Part shown: in pieces, positions 46,493 through 57,993 of the stretch
Layout: each line of letters opens with the position of its first letter
Position numbering within the stretch: position 1 is the stretch's first letter
Assembly: GCA_003024785.1 (NCBI GenBank)
Contig: PUQB01000310.1
Coordinates: 220,742 to 284,741 of the forward strand
Reading direction: 5' to 3'
DNA length: 64,000 nucleotides
DNA from: Selaginella tamariscina
Taxonomy: Eukaryota; Streptophyta; Lycopodiopsida; Selaginellales; Selaginellaceae
Translations under genes and position numbers: made by a program
The notes under the pieces: model-generated
Database searches by the model: none
Told to the model about the DNA's origin: nothing
The model's input: only the letters and a program-made list of their open reading frames with translations

Positions 46493-47935
46493 ATGGAGAA
46501 GACGCCGGAAATGCTTGATCCGGCTACAGGTGTCCTTGAGCCTGGTCTCGGATCCGGCGCCGGCATCACATCCGGCTTCACACCGTCGCCGGTTGCCACA
46601 GCAGTGGCTCCCGATTCTATCCCTCCTGGCAGAGAATTCAAACAGCACGTATGTATGTGTGTGTGTGGATTTTAGTTTAACACTACATTTGGAGCAAACT
46701 ATACGTTATATATACCTGTATATATTTACTACACACACACACATATATATGTATGTATGTGTGCAGGTTTTCATTCTTCGGCATGGCGAACGAAGAGATG
46801 ATGTTGATAAAGAATGGCTTGCAAATGCATCACGGCCATGGGATCCTCCACTAACAGATGTAGGAAAGAAGCAGGTATATAAATATATACGTGTATTTAT
46901 AGGCATGCGTGTATAATAGTGTATATTTAATCAACGTCCTCCAATACTTGTAAGAATATTAAGCTTATCAATCCATTCAGTCAATTGTAATGTCTTTATA
47001 TGTACGTAACGTGTGTGTGTGGGTGTGTGTGTGTTTCAGGCATGGAACATTGGGAAGAAATTGAGATATTCCGGTATAGAGATAAATAGAGTTGTAGTCT
47101 CCCCGTATTTGAGGTGTATTCAGACTGCTGCTGAAGCTATCATGGCACTCTGTGTTAGTCAAACAGATCTAGACAAGGACAATAGTACTGGAGTTTTTAT
47201 TGATCCTTCTAAAGTGAAGGTATATATATGTATATGTTTACGTACATACGTGTGTGTATATGTATACTCCACCCACATATAAATATGTGTGCAGGTCTCA
47301 ATTGAATATGGACTTTCAGAAGTGATGAATGGTGCTGCAATTAGATTCCTCGTCATCTCCGGATATCCCTTGGATACTTGACATAGCTGAATTGCAAGCC
47401 ATGCTCCTGTTGGGACTGTAGACATGATAATACATTCCATGTGGCCTCAGGTTTAATTATTACTAAACTAATATACTATAATATTGATATTATGATAACT
47501 AGTTAATTGTTGCAGCTACCGGAATGGCCGGAGACTCTACAAGCTTCTCATGTTAGATACTGGAAACATTCAGAGGCGTAGCTGACGAGTTCCCAGGAGA
47601 AAATATCTTGTGTGTAACTCATGGTAAGTGTGTGCGTTCAAGTGATGCAAGACGTATATATAACTAGAAGGTTTTCTTAGATATCCTATGCTTAGAAGCT
47701 CCACACACACACACATGAAAATACGTTTGATACAGGGGAAGGAGTTGCAGTTTCTGTGTCACATTTGCAACCTGTGATGGTATACGGTGTAGAATACTGT
47801 GCATTATCACATTGGCAACGTAGTGTATGCGAGGTTAACGGGAAGCTGTGTGCCGGTGAATTTGAACTCAAGACTGAACCTGTTAAATCTGGGGTGTTGT
47901 TTGGGGATGTTTTGGGAGCAGTTCCCAATATTTAA
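46493..47935 (+). CDS. Histidine phosphatase (phosphoglycerate-mutase-like) protein, with frame breaks
   Basis: Exons 46493-46648, 46767-46873, 47040-47219, 47295-47450, 47516-47623 and 47736-47935. A low-complexity N-terminus precedes VFILRHGERRDDVD, the RHG motif with the phospho-accepting His. Then come PWDPPLTDVGKKQ, RVVVSPYLRCIQTA (the SPxxR motif), IEYGLSEVMNG, WPQLPEWPETL and ENILCVTHGEGV (second catalytic His). It resembles plant UBASH3/ecdysteroid-phosphatase-like histidine phosphatases. Frames break in exon 4 (about 47343 and 47400) and exon 5 (about 47565), while the last exon is open again to the stop at 47933. It is either a recent pseudogene or a gene with base errors; sequence conservation is otherwise high. 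Confidence 0.7.
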
Positions 47936-48337
47936 TTCTGATGGTATAACATTATTTTTCTTCATATATTTATACATATGTACACACACAGCACAGAGAG
48001 TAGAATTTTTAATTATAATATTTGTTACTATTTGAATTCAATAATATTTATATGTACACACAGGACAGATTAGTAGAATAGCATTTTAATGTTATAATAA
48101 AAATATGAATTCATTACAATTATTTTCTAAAAAAATTTAACTCTTGTTAATATAAATCTATATCTATTAAATTCAGCATTATGTGTTTGTTGCTTTAATG
48201 TAATTAATATTTTTTTAATTTAGAATTACTGTGCACTCCAAGAATGGTTATTATTATTGCTGATTTAAAATGTCATGATTAATAAAATGTTATTTATGTG
48301 TATATATATAAGTACATCAATGCCTTAAATGAGCAAA

Positions 48338-48498
48338 TAAAAATAACATTAGACATTCCTTTATGTATTCAAGGTTATTAAATAACAAAGACATGTAAAG
48401 TTGGCATAATTAGTAAGAAAGTATATAACTCTTCTTACTAATTTACTGTTTGATAATTAAAATTCTCGCAATATTAAACTTAACCATATTAATAATAA
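48338..48498 (+). repeat. Direct repeat, copy 1
   Basis: About 150 bases with the blocks 'aaataacattagacattcc', 'aataacaaagacatgtaaa' and 'tttgataattaaaattctcg', repeated at 48922-49071 with small indels. Confidence 0.85.
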
Positions 48499-48918
48499 GG
48501 AAAATTACATTTATACCCTTTAAATTTATCATATTATATATATACCTTTAGAAGTATATTTATGTATACTCCTTTAAAAATTTTAAATTTACATGTATAC
48601 CCTTTAAAAAATTCAATCATAATATTTTAACTTTTAAAATAACAATATTAATTAAAAAATATATTTTTAATTCATAATATATTACAAATGAAATAATTGA
48701 AATTATTAAGTGTTAAATGTCAAAATATTATCATAGTAAAAAATGAAATATATTTAAAACTAATTATATTATATGTGATATATATGTTTAATAAGTGTAT
48801 TTTAGACCTAAATATAATTAAATACAAACTAATTATAAATTTTTATTAATTTTTTAAAAATATTTTTTAATTTTTAATTTGAAATTTATAAAGTTTCAGG
48901 ATATAAATGTAATTTTCC
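48499..48918. mobile_element. MITE-like element, about 420 bases, with terminal inverted repeats
   Basis: The left end ggaaaattacatttatacc and the right end ggatataaatgtaattttcc are near-perfect inverted repeats of about 21 bases; the interior is over 80 percent A/T with tataccctttaaa sub-repeats. No coding capacity. It sits exactly between the two 150-base direct repeats. Confidence 0.7.
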
Positions 48919-48921
48919 CTA

Positions 48922-49071
48922 AAAATAACATTAAACATTCCTTCAAGGTTTTATTTAAATAACAAAGACATGTAAATTTGGCATAATTAGTTCTATTAAG
49001 AAAAGTATATAACTCTTCTGTTTGATAATTAAAATTCTCGCGATAGTAAACTTAACCATATTAATAATATT
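48922..49071 (+). repeat. Direct repeat, copy 2
   Basis: Second copy of the roughly 150-base unit at 48338-48498, immediately after the MITE-like element. Confidence 0.85.
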
Positions 49072-49586
49072 ACTAATGTAATTATTCTTTCCTCATGTCA
49101 TACTACATGTATTCATAACAATACCCACTTTCATGTATTAAAAGAAATAAATTTTGGAGTGTTTCACATTGTTTCTTTGTTCACATACACAAATGTGTGT
49201 ATATAGTATTGATCGTAAAAGGCTTACTGTACTGTTTAGTTACAGGGTACTAAAGGACGTACTTATGCTTGGGAGTACTAAAGCATGACTTCTGATATAT
49301 ACAACCTCTTATCCCATGCAATGTCATAGTCGTACATGCATGTATATACACACATACATACGAATGGTGTGCTTACCACTCAGAGAATCAGGGAGAACTT
49401 TGCAAGGAAGTTGCTAGTACCTTATGCATGAGAGCGTCGCCAGTACGCATCTTCATTCTGTTGAAACCTCTGTACAGAACCCACACGCTCATGTTACATC
49501 ACACACACACACCCGTACGATTTCATACGACCGTTCAAAGTAAATGTATCAAGTATTTATGTCAAATTTAGATGGTATATGATAAT

Positions 49587-51694
49587 TCACATACCCCGAG
49601 TTTCCGGTTCTTTGTCACCTAAAGCTTCCACCATAAGGAGCTTTTCTGTAACAGTATCAGATGGTTTAGGCTCGGTCTCAGCTACTTCAGCCTTGTGTGA
49701 TTGCAAACCAGCAATTCTTGCAAGATCTACCCATTGCTGTAAAATCACATGTAAGTGTGTATATGCGTGCGTGAGGGTAAGTGTACGTGTGCGTTATAAC
49801 ACCGTGAATAAATAGAGTAAACATTACAGAAAGCAATATAAAGATATACTAGAGTGAAAAACCGTAACGAAACGCATTGTTTATGAAGATCTTCCTCGTT
49901 GGAATATATACTATCTTTACATACTACCTCATTTACAAGTCCTCTCTCTCTCTACACACACACACACACATACAAACATGTATAATATATTAGAATCATG
50001 TACCTGAGTGCCCCAGTAAGAGTTGGCAGTTCTCGCTACAAATGAGAGCACATTACCCGCTAATGGGGTTGATGCCAGAAAGTAATCGGCTATCCAATGC
50101 TCCACAACTCCTGCAACAATCTGTAAAGCCGAAAGAAAATAAATATATAAATATCAAAAATATCAATATGATAACAAATTTTAATTAAGAACAGGGTTTG
50201 CACTCTCTCTTCTCCTCCTCTTTCTCTATCTATCTATATATAGATAGATAGATAGATATTTCTGTACAGACATGTGTGTGTATATAAGTATACTTCAGCT
50301 GCTGCATATTATATCAAACAGTGAATATGAAGCGAACCGTGACTATCCTTCGTGTAACATCACGTGTGTATATAAAGATATTATACATATATATAGTTAC
50401 CTGATAACGCAAGTTTGAAGACAGCCCAAGGAAGGTAGCATAAACAGCAGCTGTTTTAAACACTGGAGACCGCTTATTAGTAATCTTGGGAACAAGTTCC
50501 GGGTTCAATCTCCGTCGAAGGGATAAGAGGATATTCGTTAGTGAGAGAGTGCCCACGCTAGATACGAATCCTACACCAAACAGCTTCAGACCACCGAGTA
50601 TAACTGCTAACATTCGAGCACTGAAGTCCCATTCCATTCCCGGGTGTCCCCTCTGGAATGCATTGTCGGGTATTTTTCCCAGAAGTCCCTGTAATCCGCC
50701 TCTACTCGTATCTGCATAGTGTCCACCAGTCAGGACAGTGTGTGTGCGCGTGCATTCACACAAACATATGTCATGCTTAATTTTACACAACAATATACGA
50801 GTTCTCCAATGTACACACACACACACACACGAATATATATCTATTTATCTATATCTCCCTCTCCCTTTCTCCCTTTCTCCCTCTCTCTAGAGAGGGAGAG
50901 AGGGAGAGAGACAGACAGAGAGAGAGAGTATACATAGATATCAAATATACATAGGCATAAACACAAACACACACACACCTTCGTCATAAAGTCTGAAGGC
51001 CAGCCTTGGAGCGGGAAGCCAGACTGTGAAAAAATTTACGACAGATCCCCTTACTGTATCCGTGACAACGTAGTCAAGCTCCTTCCAAAATCTGTCTTTC
51101 CTACGCTCGTATTGTGCGATAAGCGTGGTTGTCATTGAGATCGCCTCTTCGATTGCCAGCCTCTGAAGGAAACGAGGATCCGCTAATAACCTTTCCCTCA
51201 GTCCCTGCATAAACGTAATAAAATGAGAACGTACTACGAAAATATCATGTATAACGAGAGAAAAGTAGCACATATAACTTAAGATCTATATATATAAATA
51301 TTATATTAATCGGTACATGGGGTGCCCACCGATATATATAGTAAAACACAAGATTATACAGATTTAGTACCTGAAACCTCTTTGTAAGCTTTGCAAGTAC
51401 AGGATGACGATCCAGATCAAAGAAGCTTTGAAGAAGTTCAGGTGATATGACTCCTCTGTCTAGTCCTGCTTGTATATCCTGCACAAAATAGACATACAAA
51501 TTCACCAAAAAAGAAAAAAGAAGAAATACATATGTGTTAAATGTACACTGTTATAAGTGAATAATACATATATGCATACAGATATAAACAGGATGACTGT
51601 GCATACATACAGAATGCACATCATAATGCAGACATGAATGTTTGTAATGTATACACATAGAACTTTATATTATGCATATATAAGAAGGTATGAA

Positions 51695-51725
<31 letters not shown>

Positions 51726-53765
51726 CTGAGGCAACGCATCTCGTCTTCTGCCAGCAGCACTCATAACTCTAGCAACTTCAGCACGATCAAAGCAGTTTCG
51801 AACACAGACCTTTGCAGCAGAATACCACAAGAAATCAGACTGTGGCAGCGCCCCCTCCTGCCGAATATGCTGCCTCTCGGGATTCAGGAATATTACTGTT
51901 TGGCTCTTTTTCGGAACAATTCTCGATATCCTCGCTGGCAAACCTGAAATATACATATATATGAACTAAACACTATATATGCTTAGCTAAGTGCCAAGAT
52001 ATACTCAACATATGGTACATTTAAATTATGTATATTAAGCAGATTACGAGTTACGCACACACAGACATACAGACACGCACCTGTCCCTCTTGCACCATAG
52101 AGTACGTGAGAAGCTCCCGTAATTACAACAACCATACCAAGTGTACCGGAGTCCGTTAAGGCCTGTTGTACAACGCGCGACATAGTGTGGTCCTGCACAA
52201 TACGTGCCTGTGCGTACCTGTAGGGACCGGGACCAAACGGTACGGAGGCATCCGTCCGTACCTCCGGGGGCAGACTGCCGGTATATCTCGTACGACAGCG
52301 CGGAGCCATGCTGTAAGGGCGGCGCAAAGCGTTTCCTGTCCCCAACGCTTAAACCCTGGATGCCCTTCGATTGTACAGTCCGCAAGACCTCGTCCGGCGC
52401 TCCACATGCCATGAGCCGTACACCGTTTTCCCGACAGTACTCTAAAAGAGGCTCGTATTGTTCAAACCTGCCCTCTGGCCACTCTGTAACCAATGCTTTC
52501 AGGCCCACTTTGTCGATGCTGCAATAGAATCATGTGTTTGTACATTTACATATACGTGTATCTGTGTGTGTACATGTATGCCATATGATATTTTTGTGTT
52601 GTGCATTAACCAGATTAACTTCTATATGATTTGATTACTTACACTCGTATATATTATATATACCATGATATGTTGTATATTATATATTACTTACCTTTTG
52701 TTCATGTATTGATTAAGTTGAGGCTGCAATGCGCATGGGAATGATTCCATTGCCAATGTAACGGACCTGTGCTGCTCGAAGCACTTATCACGCAATGTCT
52801 TCATGATTTCCAACTCAAGCACCTGCAAACTAGACAAAAGTCCTCTCTCAGTATAATAATACACACACACGAATATATATCTATACATCTATATATCTAC
52901 TATCTCCCTCTCCACACCCACTCAAACACATATGCACACACACAGTGGTAAATATAAATATTCGCATATGGGTATATACATACAAACACATTGTAGATAT
53001 AAACATGCCACGTGAATAACAATTTGATAACAAATGTAAAAGTTGCACACATAAGCTCTGCACGATTGTGTCATATACATATATATAATACTATGCGTGT
53101 GTGTTATCCATATCTATCTATCTATCTATCTACATATATATATAAGTAATTTCATTAAAAGATCACCACAAGAATATAAAATCTATTAACACACATATTA
53201 GTTTATACACGTTCACAAACGTGCATATTTTCGCAGTGTGTGTATTATATACAATATTTACCTTATCATCAGGATCAGGCACCCGCTCAGCCTCACCAAG
53301 ATACACAACACGAGACGCCAGAATCTTCTGCCAAACACGTCCCCTGTCCTTGACAATAGCAACAGGCTCACCAAGAACAGAAGAATCATACACGCGAGAC
53401 TGCGGTTGATTACTTGGATTAGGAGCCGGATTAGCAACATCTTTAACAGGCTCTGGAGTGGGATTAACAACCGGCTTAGTAGGATCCTGCTCCTCACCTG
53501 CTGCATGAACACTCCGCATATGTACTACCATTGGTAGTACCAAAGCGGCACCTAAGATAATCCTTCTGGGCGTTGAAAACTCCACATTGTGGTAGATTTT
53601 CGTTTCTTCTTCATCGTGCCTGTTGAAAATCTGCGAGTAGAGCCTGTTCCGAGATGTTCTTGTTCGATTTCTTGGCAGAAATACATTGAATGACACAAAT
53701 GATGGATGCGATGAGGAGAGAATCATGTAGATTTCTCCGCAGATTACAGAAGATCGGATTTTCAC
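49587..53765 (-). CDS. RETICULATA-RELATED chloroplast protein (ChaN-like + DUF3411), 9 exons, one frame break
   Basis: Exons 53765-53262, 52822-52695, 52518-52081, 51943-51726, 51478-51371, 51204-50979, 50711-50401, 50120-50004 and 49737-49587. A Ser/Arg-rich transit peptide and a hydrophobic segment ([14 protein letters not shown]) precede the ChaN/Tiki-like domain ([21 protein letters not shown]...[10 protein letters not shown]...[12 protein letters not shown], then [20 protein letters not shown]). The DUF3411 region follows ([85 protein letters not shown]). This is the RER5/RER6 arrangement, acting in the chloroplast envelope and affecting leaf mesophyll development. Exon 3 is one base out of phase: the frame shifts at a G5 run near 52264. 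The C-terminus (ETRGM-stop) directly follows a donor-like GGG|GTATGT, so the 3' end may be longer. Confidence 0.87.
51690..51726 (-). repeat. (TG)n tract forming the intron-4 donor of the RER gene
   Basis: On the coding strand, exon 4 ends CCTCAG and the intron starts directly as a GTGTGTGTGT run. The splice donor is therefore the first unit of a microsatellite. Confidence 0.8.
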
Positions 53766-53993
53766 ATAGAATCAATGTAGAGATTTAGAAAGATTTCTTC
53801 CCAGACCTTAAAAAGTGTATTTTTTACATAGAATTACACACATTATAGCACAGATTGAGCTGGATTAGATCGACACGCATAGCTGCTCCCGTAGTCCTCA
53901 CCCTGTGGTTAAACAGAAGCCCTAAGTCCTCGGCCTTGGGCGTTACACGTCATATCTTCTGATAATACGCCACGTGTCAGTTTTCCAAATGAA

Positions 53994-56354
53994 ATGCGAA
54001 GGAATGGCGTGGACAATGTCCTGAACTTGGTACGTGCCTGTGGAGCGAGAAAGGATCTACTAGAAGGCAGGAGAATCCATGCGCATATTCGTGAGAGCAA
54101 TCTGTGCAAGGACAAACACATTGCACACCAGCTCATTCTCATGTACAGCAAATGCGGGAAGCCCCGAAGAGGCACACAAGGTATTCCAATCCATTCCCGA
54201 GCCCGATGTATACACATGGAACATCATGTCTTTGACATATGCCCATCACGGGCATCTCCAAGGTGCCAAGTCCACGTTCGAGAAAATGCCACAGAGGAAC
54301 CACGTGTCGTGGCACGCTATCCTCAGTGCGTACACCTCAGTCGGGGACGTGGATACAGCACGATGGATCCTTAACAAAACCCCTTCAGCTGATCTTCTCT
54401 CGTGGAACTTAATGATATCTGCATATTCCCAGAAGCGGCAACTGGATGGGGTGAAGTCCACGTTCGATGTAATGCCTGCTCGAGACATCATCTCTTGGAA
54501 CTCGATGCTGAGCACCACTTCCTTTAAGGTATTAATATATACGCATGTAATGTTGATGTGCTATCTGTTTTCTTATAGTAGTCGGGAACGACGGAGACGA
54601 AGGGTGTGTTCGACAGGATGCCAGAGTGGGACACAATTGCATCGACTGTGATGATCCAAGGATATGCCCAGAGCGGGCATATCAACGAGGCGAAGAATGT
54701 GTTTGACACAACGCTGGATCGGAGTGCATTTGTGTGGACCACGCTCCTCGTTGCATACACACAGAACGGGCATATCCGTGAAGCTAGAGAAGTCTTTGAT
54801 CGGATGCCCGAGAGACACGTTGTTGCATGGACGGCCATCCTATCTGCATTTGGTGGCGATTTTTATACATGCAAGGAGCTCTTCGATGCGATGCCTGAGA
54901 GAAACATCGTTTCATGGAACACCATGCTTGCGATGTACTCGTTGAACTTGACAGTTGCGGAGACAGTCTCTGTGTTTCACCGGATGTCCGGTAAGAACAT
55001 TGTTTCGTGGAACATTATGGTGGGTATGTACGTCCAGGTTAAGAAGCTCAACCTGGCAAGGTCAGTCTTCGATCTCATGCCTGAGAGGGACCCGATTGTT
55101 TCCAACACGATGATTACGGGATACGCGGTTGCAGGGGAAGCCTACGAAGCAAAACTGGTCTTTGATGCACTGCCAGAACTGAATGTCATTTCGTGGACAG
55201 CGATGGTTCAAGGGTACGTATCGAGAGGGGACGTCGGACTGGCAAGGGCGATGTTCGACCGTATGCCCAGTTGGGACATGCCGTCTTGGAACTTGATCAT
55301 CCAAGCATATGCACAGTCTGGAAATGTCAAGGAAGTAAAGGATCTCTTTGATACAATCCCAGAGAGGACGACGCTTTCTCACGTGTTTCTCATCACCTCG
55401 TATGCTCAAGTCGGGAGGATCGACGAATCAAAGGAGATATTCGATAGCATGATCAAGGGGGAGGTCACGGCATGGAATGCCATGATTGCCGCGTACGGTT
55501 CAGAAGGCGGCGACTTGAAGGAGGCCGAGAGGGCGTTCATGCTCGTTCCTAGGCGGGACGTGGTGTCATGGAACGCAATGATAGGCGGATATGTACAGCA
55601 TGATAGGCTCGGGATGGCAAAGGCTCTGTTCGATGAGATGCCCGAGACGAACAAGGTCTCTTGTAACACCATGATCAGTGGATACGCACAGAAGGGTTTG
55701 ATTTCGGAGGCAAGAGCTCTGTTCGACTTGCTGGATGAAGAGTGCGACAAGCTGTCGTACACTGCCATAATAGCAGCGTACTCTCGAGCCGGACGGCTCT
55801 CGGACGCGAAGAGCTTCTTCGACCGGGTTGGTAACCCGGACCTGCAGCTCTGGAATGCCATGCTCTCTGCTTACACGAACAACGGAATGTGGCAAGTTGG
55901 TTTTGAACTTCTGCACTCCATCTCTCTCGAGGGGATTTCTCTCGACGCCGTTACGTTCCTGACGGTGCTCTCGACGTGCAGTCAGAAGGGGTTGCTCAAG
56001 GAATGCATGCAGCAGTTTCGGTTGATGGTCTCTGACCACTCGTTCTTTCCGGACAGGTCCCACTACGCCTGCGTGCTCGATCTCTTGGCTAGGACCGGAG
56101 AGATGCAGGACGCGGAGGATCTCGTGAAGAACATGCCGTTTTTCCCGGACCAAGTGGCGCTCGCATCTTTTCTCAGTGCTTGCAGTATCCATCGCAATAA
56201 GGACCAGGCCGCACGCGTTGCCGGTCACGTATTGGAGATGAGTGGTACAGCAGTTCTCACACCGGTAAACTCGGCACATTACGTGCTCCTTTCAAACATA
56301 CTGGGTGATGAGTATACTTACAACCGTGTACAGTTTGTCAACAATGGGAATTAA
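53994..56354 (+). CDS. Pentatricopeptide repeat (PPR) protein, PLS-type dominated by S motifs, one frame break
   Basis: Exons 53994-54528 and 54582-56354; the 53-base intron uses a TAGTAG acceptor at the second AG, which keeps phase. It has about 20 repeats of about 31 residues with the S-type signature (VFDRMPEWD...NTMI, VSWNAMIGGYVQ, LFDEMPETN), then longer repeats (ISLDAVTFLTVLSTCSQKGLL, HYACVLDLLARTGEMQDAEDL) and an E-like C-terminus (ALASFLSACSIHRNKDQAARV). There is no DYW deaminase domain. Such proteins bind organelle RNA, for example for C-to-U editing or processing. One extra base near 54157 (TGCGGGAAGCCCC) moves KCG-SPEEAHKVF out of frame, so either the copy is broken or the base is an error. 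It is divergent from the RER gene. Confidence 0.85.
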
Positions 56355-57480
56355 ACAACATAAAGCAGTTTATTTAAATACAGATCCCATCGCTGTCATT
56401 TTTGAGGCATGAGACTCCATGGTTTTAGTTGTACATATAGTAGTATTCAACCTTAGCTGTAGACTTTGGTATAAGATTTGCATGTTAATTACGATAAAAA
56501 TACGAACATTTCCTTGGAGTTTGTGTTAGATTTGCATTATAGTCTTTGTGCAGTATGACTCATTGGTTTGGCTGGAATCTTTTTTAATCACTTGTTTAAG
56601 AGGTGGATGATTAAAGTAATGAAGGCGCGAAGAATATAAGAATCCAATGTATGGGAATGCCAACCGACCCATTTATCAGGGCTTTATATATAAGCCATCA
56701 TTGTATACGATAAAGCCTGGGATACAAGGCTTGTCTGCTTTTCAATGTCTTTCCTACGTGCAATTGATTACACAGGCGGATTTCCAATGTTGACATGGCT
56801 AGTTGTTTAAACATTGTGATTTCCATATTCTATCTCCATTGGATCCCTTTCTAAGCAAGGAAAATCTCAATTAATCAACAGTATAATATGTTGAATATTC
56901 AGTTGCGCACATGATCATGAGATCTCAATCATAGGTATCGACCATCTTAATCTGAATAATCAAATAGGGCTACATGCATCGACGTCCGTACTTTTGGCCA
57001 CATCTCTGTCAATGTGGCAGGGCCATTATTGTGGCCCTCATTAAGGGAAAAGCCAGCCCATTTGCCTTTTTATTTACTGCTCAGCAGTAAAAAAACCCAT
57101 GCCACGTTCGTTACCTAAGGACAATGTCCTTACAGCAAGGACCACCCGTGCGCATTTACACCGGCGCTCTTTAAGGACACCATGCCCTTCCCCAGCTGAG
57201 GCCTTTTTACCCTTTTCTGCGCTATCATTCTTACCTGGCCGACCGGCGAATCACAGCCGTCGAATCTCCAGTAGCGATCTGACGATCAGTCGGATTTAAT
57301 GAAATTAACGGCGGATGAGTTGTTACACGTGGTTTTCCAGACCAGCCAGTGACCGTCCGATTGCGACAGGGGTGTACCGCGAGATTTGGCCAAATCCGAC
57401 GGTCTTCGTTTGTCTTTGTATTTTTTCTTTTATGAAAGGTCTGGGTTTTTCTGTTTTTTTTTCTTAGGTAGAACACACAG
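56355..57480. other. Intergenic between PPR and AGO1 genes
   Basis: No supportable gene. The first part is the PPR 3'-UTR; the end is the AGO1 promoter. Confidence 0.6.
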
Positions 57481-57565
57481 GAATGCGATTGCTCTACAAC
57501 GATTTCTTCATCAATCCTCGGTGCTAGTGTTTCTGCGGCTTCAATGAGAGTACGCACGCTCCAGG
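57481..57565 (+). other. Probable 5'-UTR exon of AGO1 with donor CCAG|GTATGG
   Basis: A clear splice donor follows CGCACGCTCCAG at 57565, and the next acceptor would lie shortly before the ATG at 57994. 5'-UTR introns are common in plant AGO1 genes. The upstream end of this exon is a guess. Confidence 0.35.
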
Positions 57566-57993
57566 TATGGAAATCTTCACTGGCGCCTTGAAAACATGAT
57601 CATTCTATGAATTTCTAGCACAGCAGTAAGAATTCTTGAGTCTTTTAGACCGATTCGTATCAAAGTTTAAGTTTTCCTTCACGGATTTGCATTAATTTTT
57701 CGATTGCATTTTTTGTGTATCTGCACGGATTTGCATCAAAGAGTTACATTTCTTATTCGCTTGACCGTTTTTGCCTTTCATTTATTAGTTTCTGTAGATT
57801 GATCGAGTTTCTTGACTCACATTCAGTTTTTGTGATGAAAGCCCTTTTTTCCGCACCAGAGGAGTCGCGGAATGATCAATGTTGTTTTTTTGTCATAGGC
57901 GGAGTGATCTGTGTTCCCAAAATTCCTGTTTTGTGGAAGGTTTAAGCGAGATTTGATCTGCGATGCCAAGGCGAAGGAAGACGCCTAAGGAAG

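Larger units (their letters stand above)
47936..49586. other. AT-rich intergenic with MITE and direct repeats
   Basis: About 80 percent A/T, with no gene. It contains the elements listed next and the 3' region of the RETICULATA-related gene. Confidence 0.6.

Noticed and set aside
49422..49457. Extra last exon of the RER gene (NEDAYWRRSHA then stop)
   Set aside because: The acceptor is plausible, but the phase does not fit the visible donor after ETRG, so I kept the stop at 49587.
55566..56279. 237-aa minus-strand open frame opposite the PPR gene
   Set aside because: Antisense shadow of PPR repeats; the His/Arg-rich composition follows from the reverse reading of the repeat codons.
53994..56354. 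DYW cytidine deaminase domain at the PPR C-terminus
   Set aside because: No HxE...CxxC zinc motif is present before the stop at 56354.
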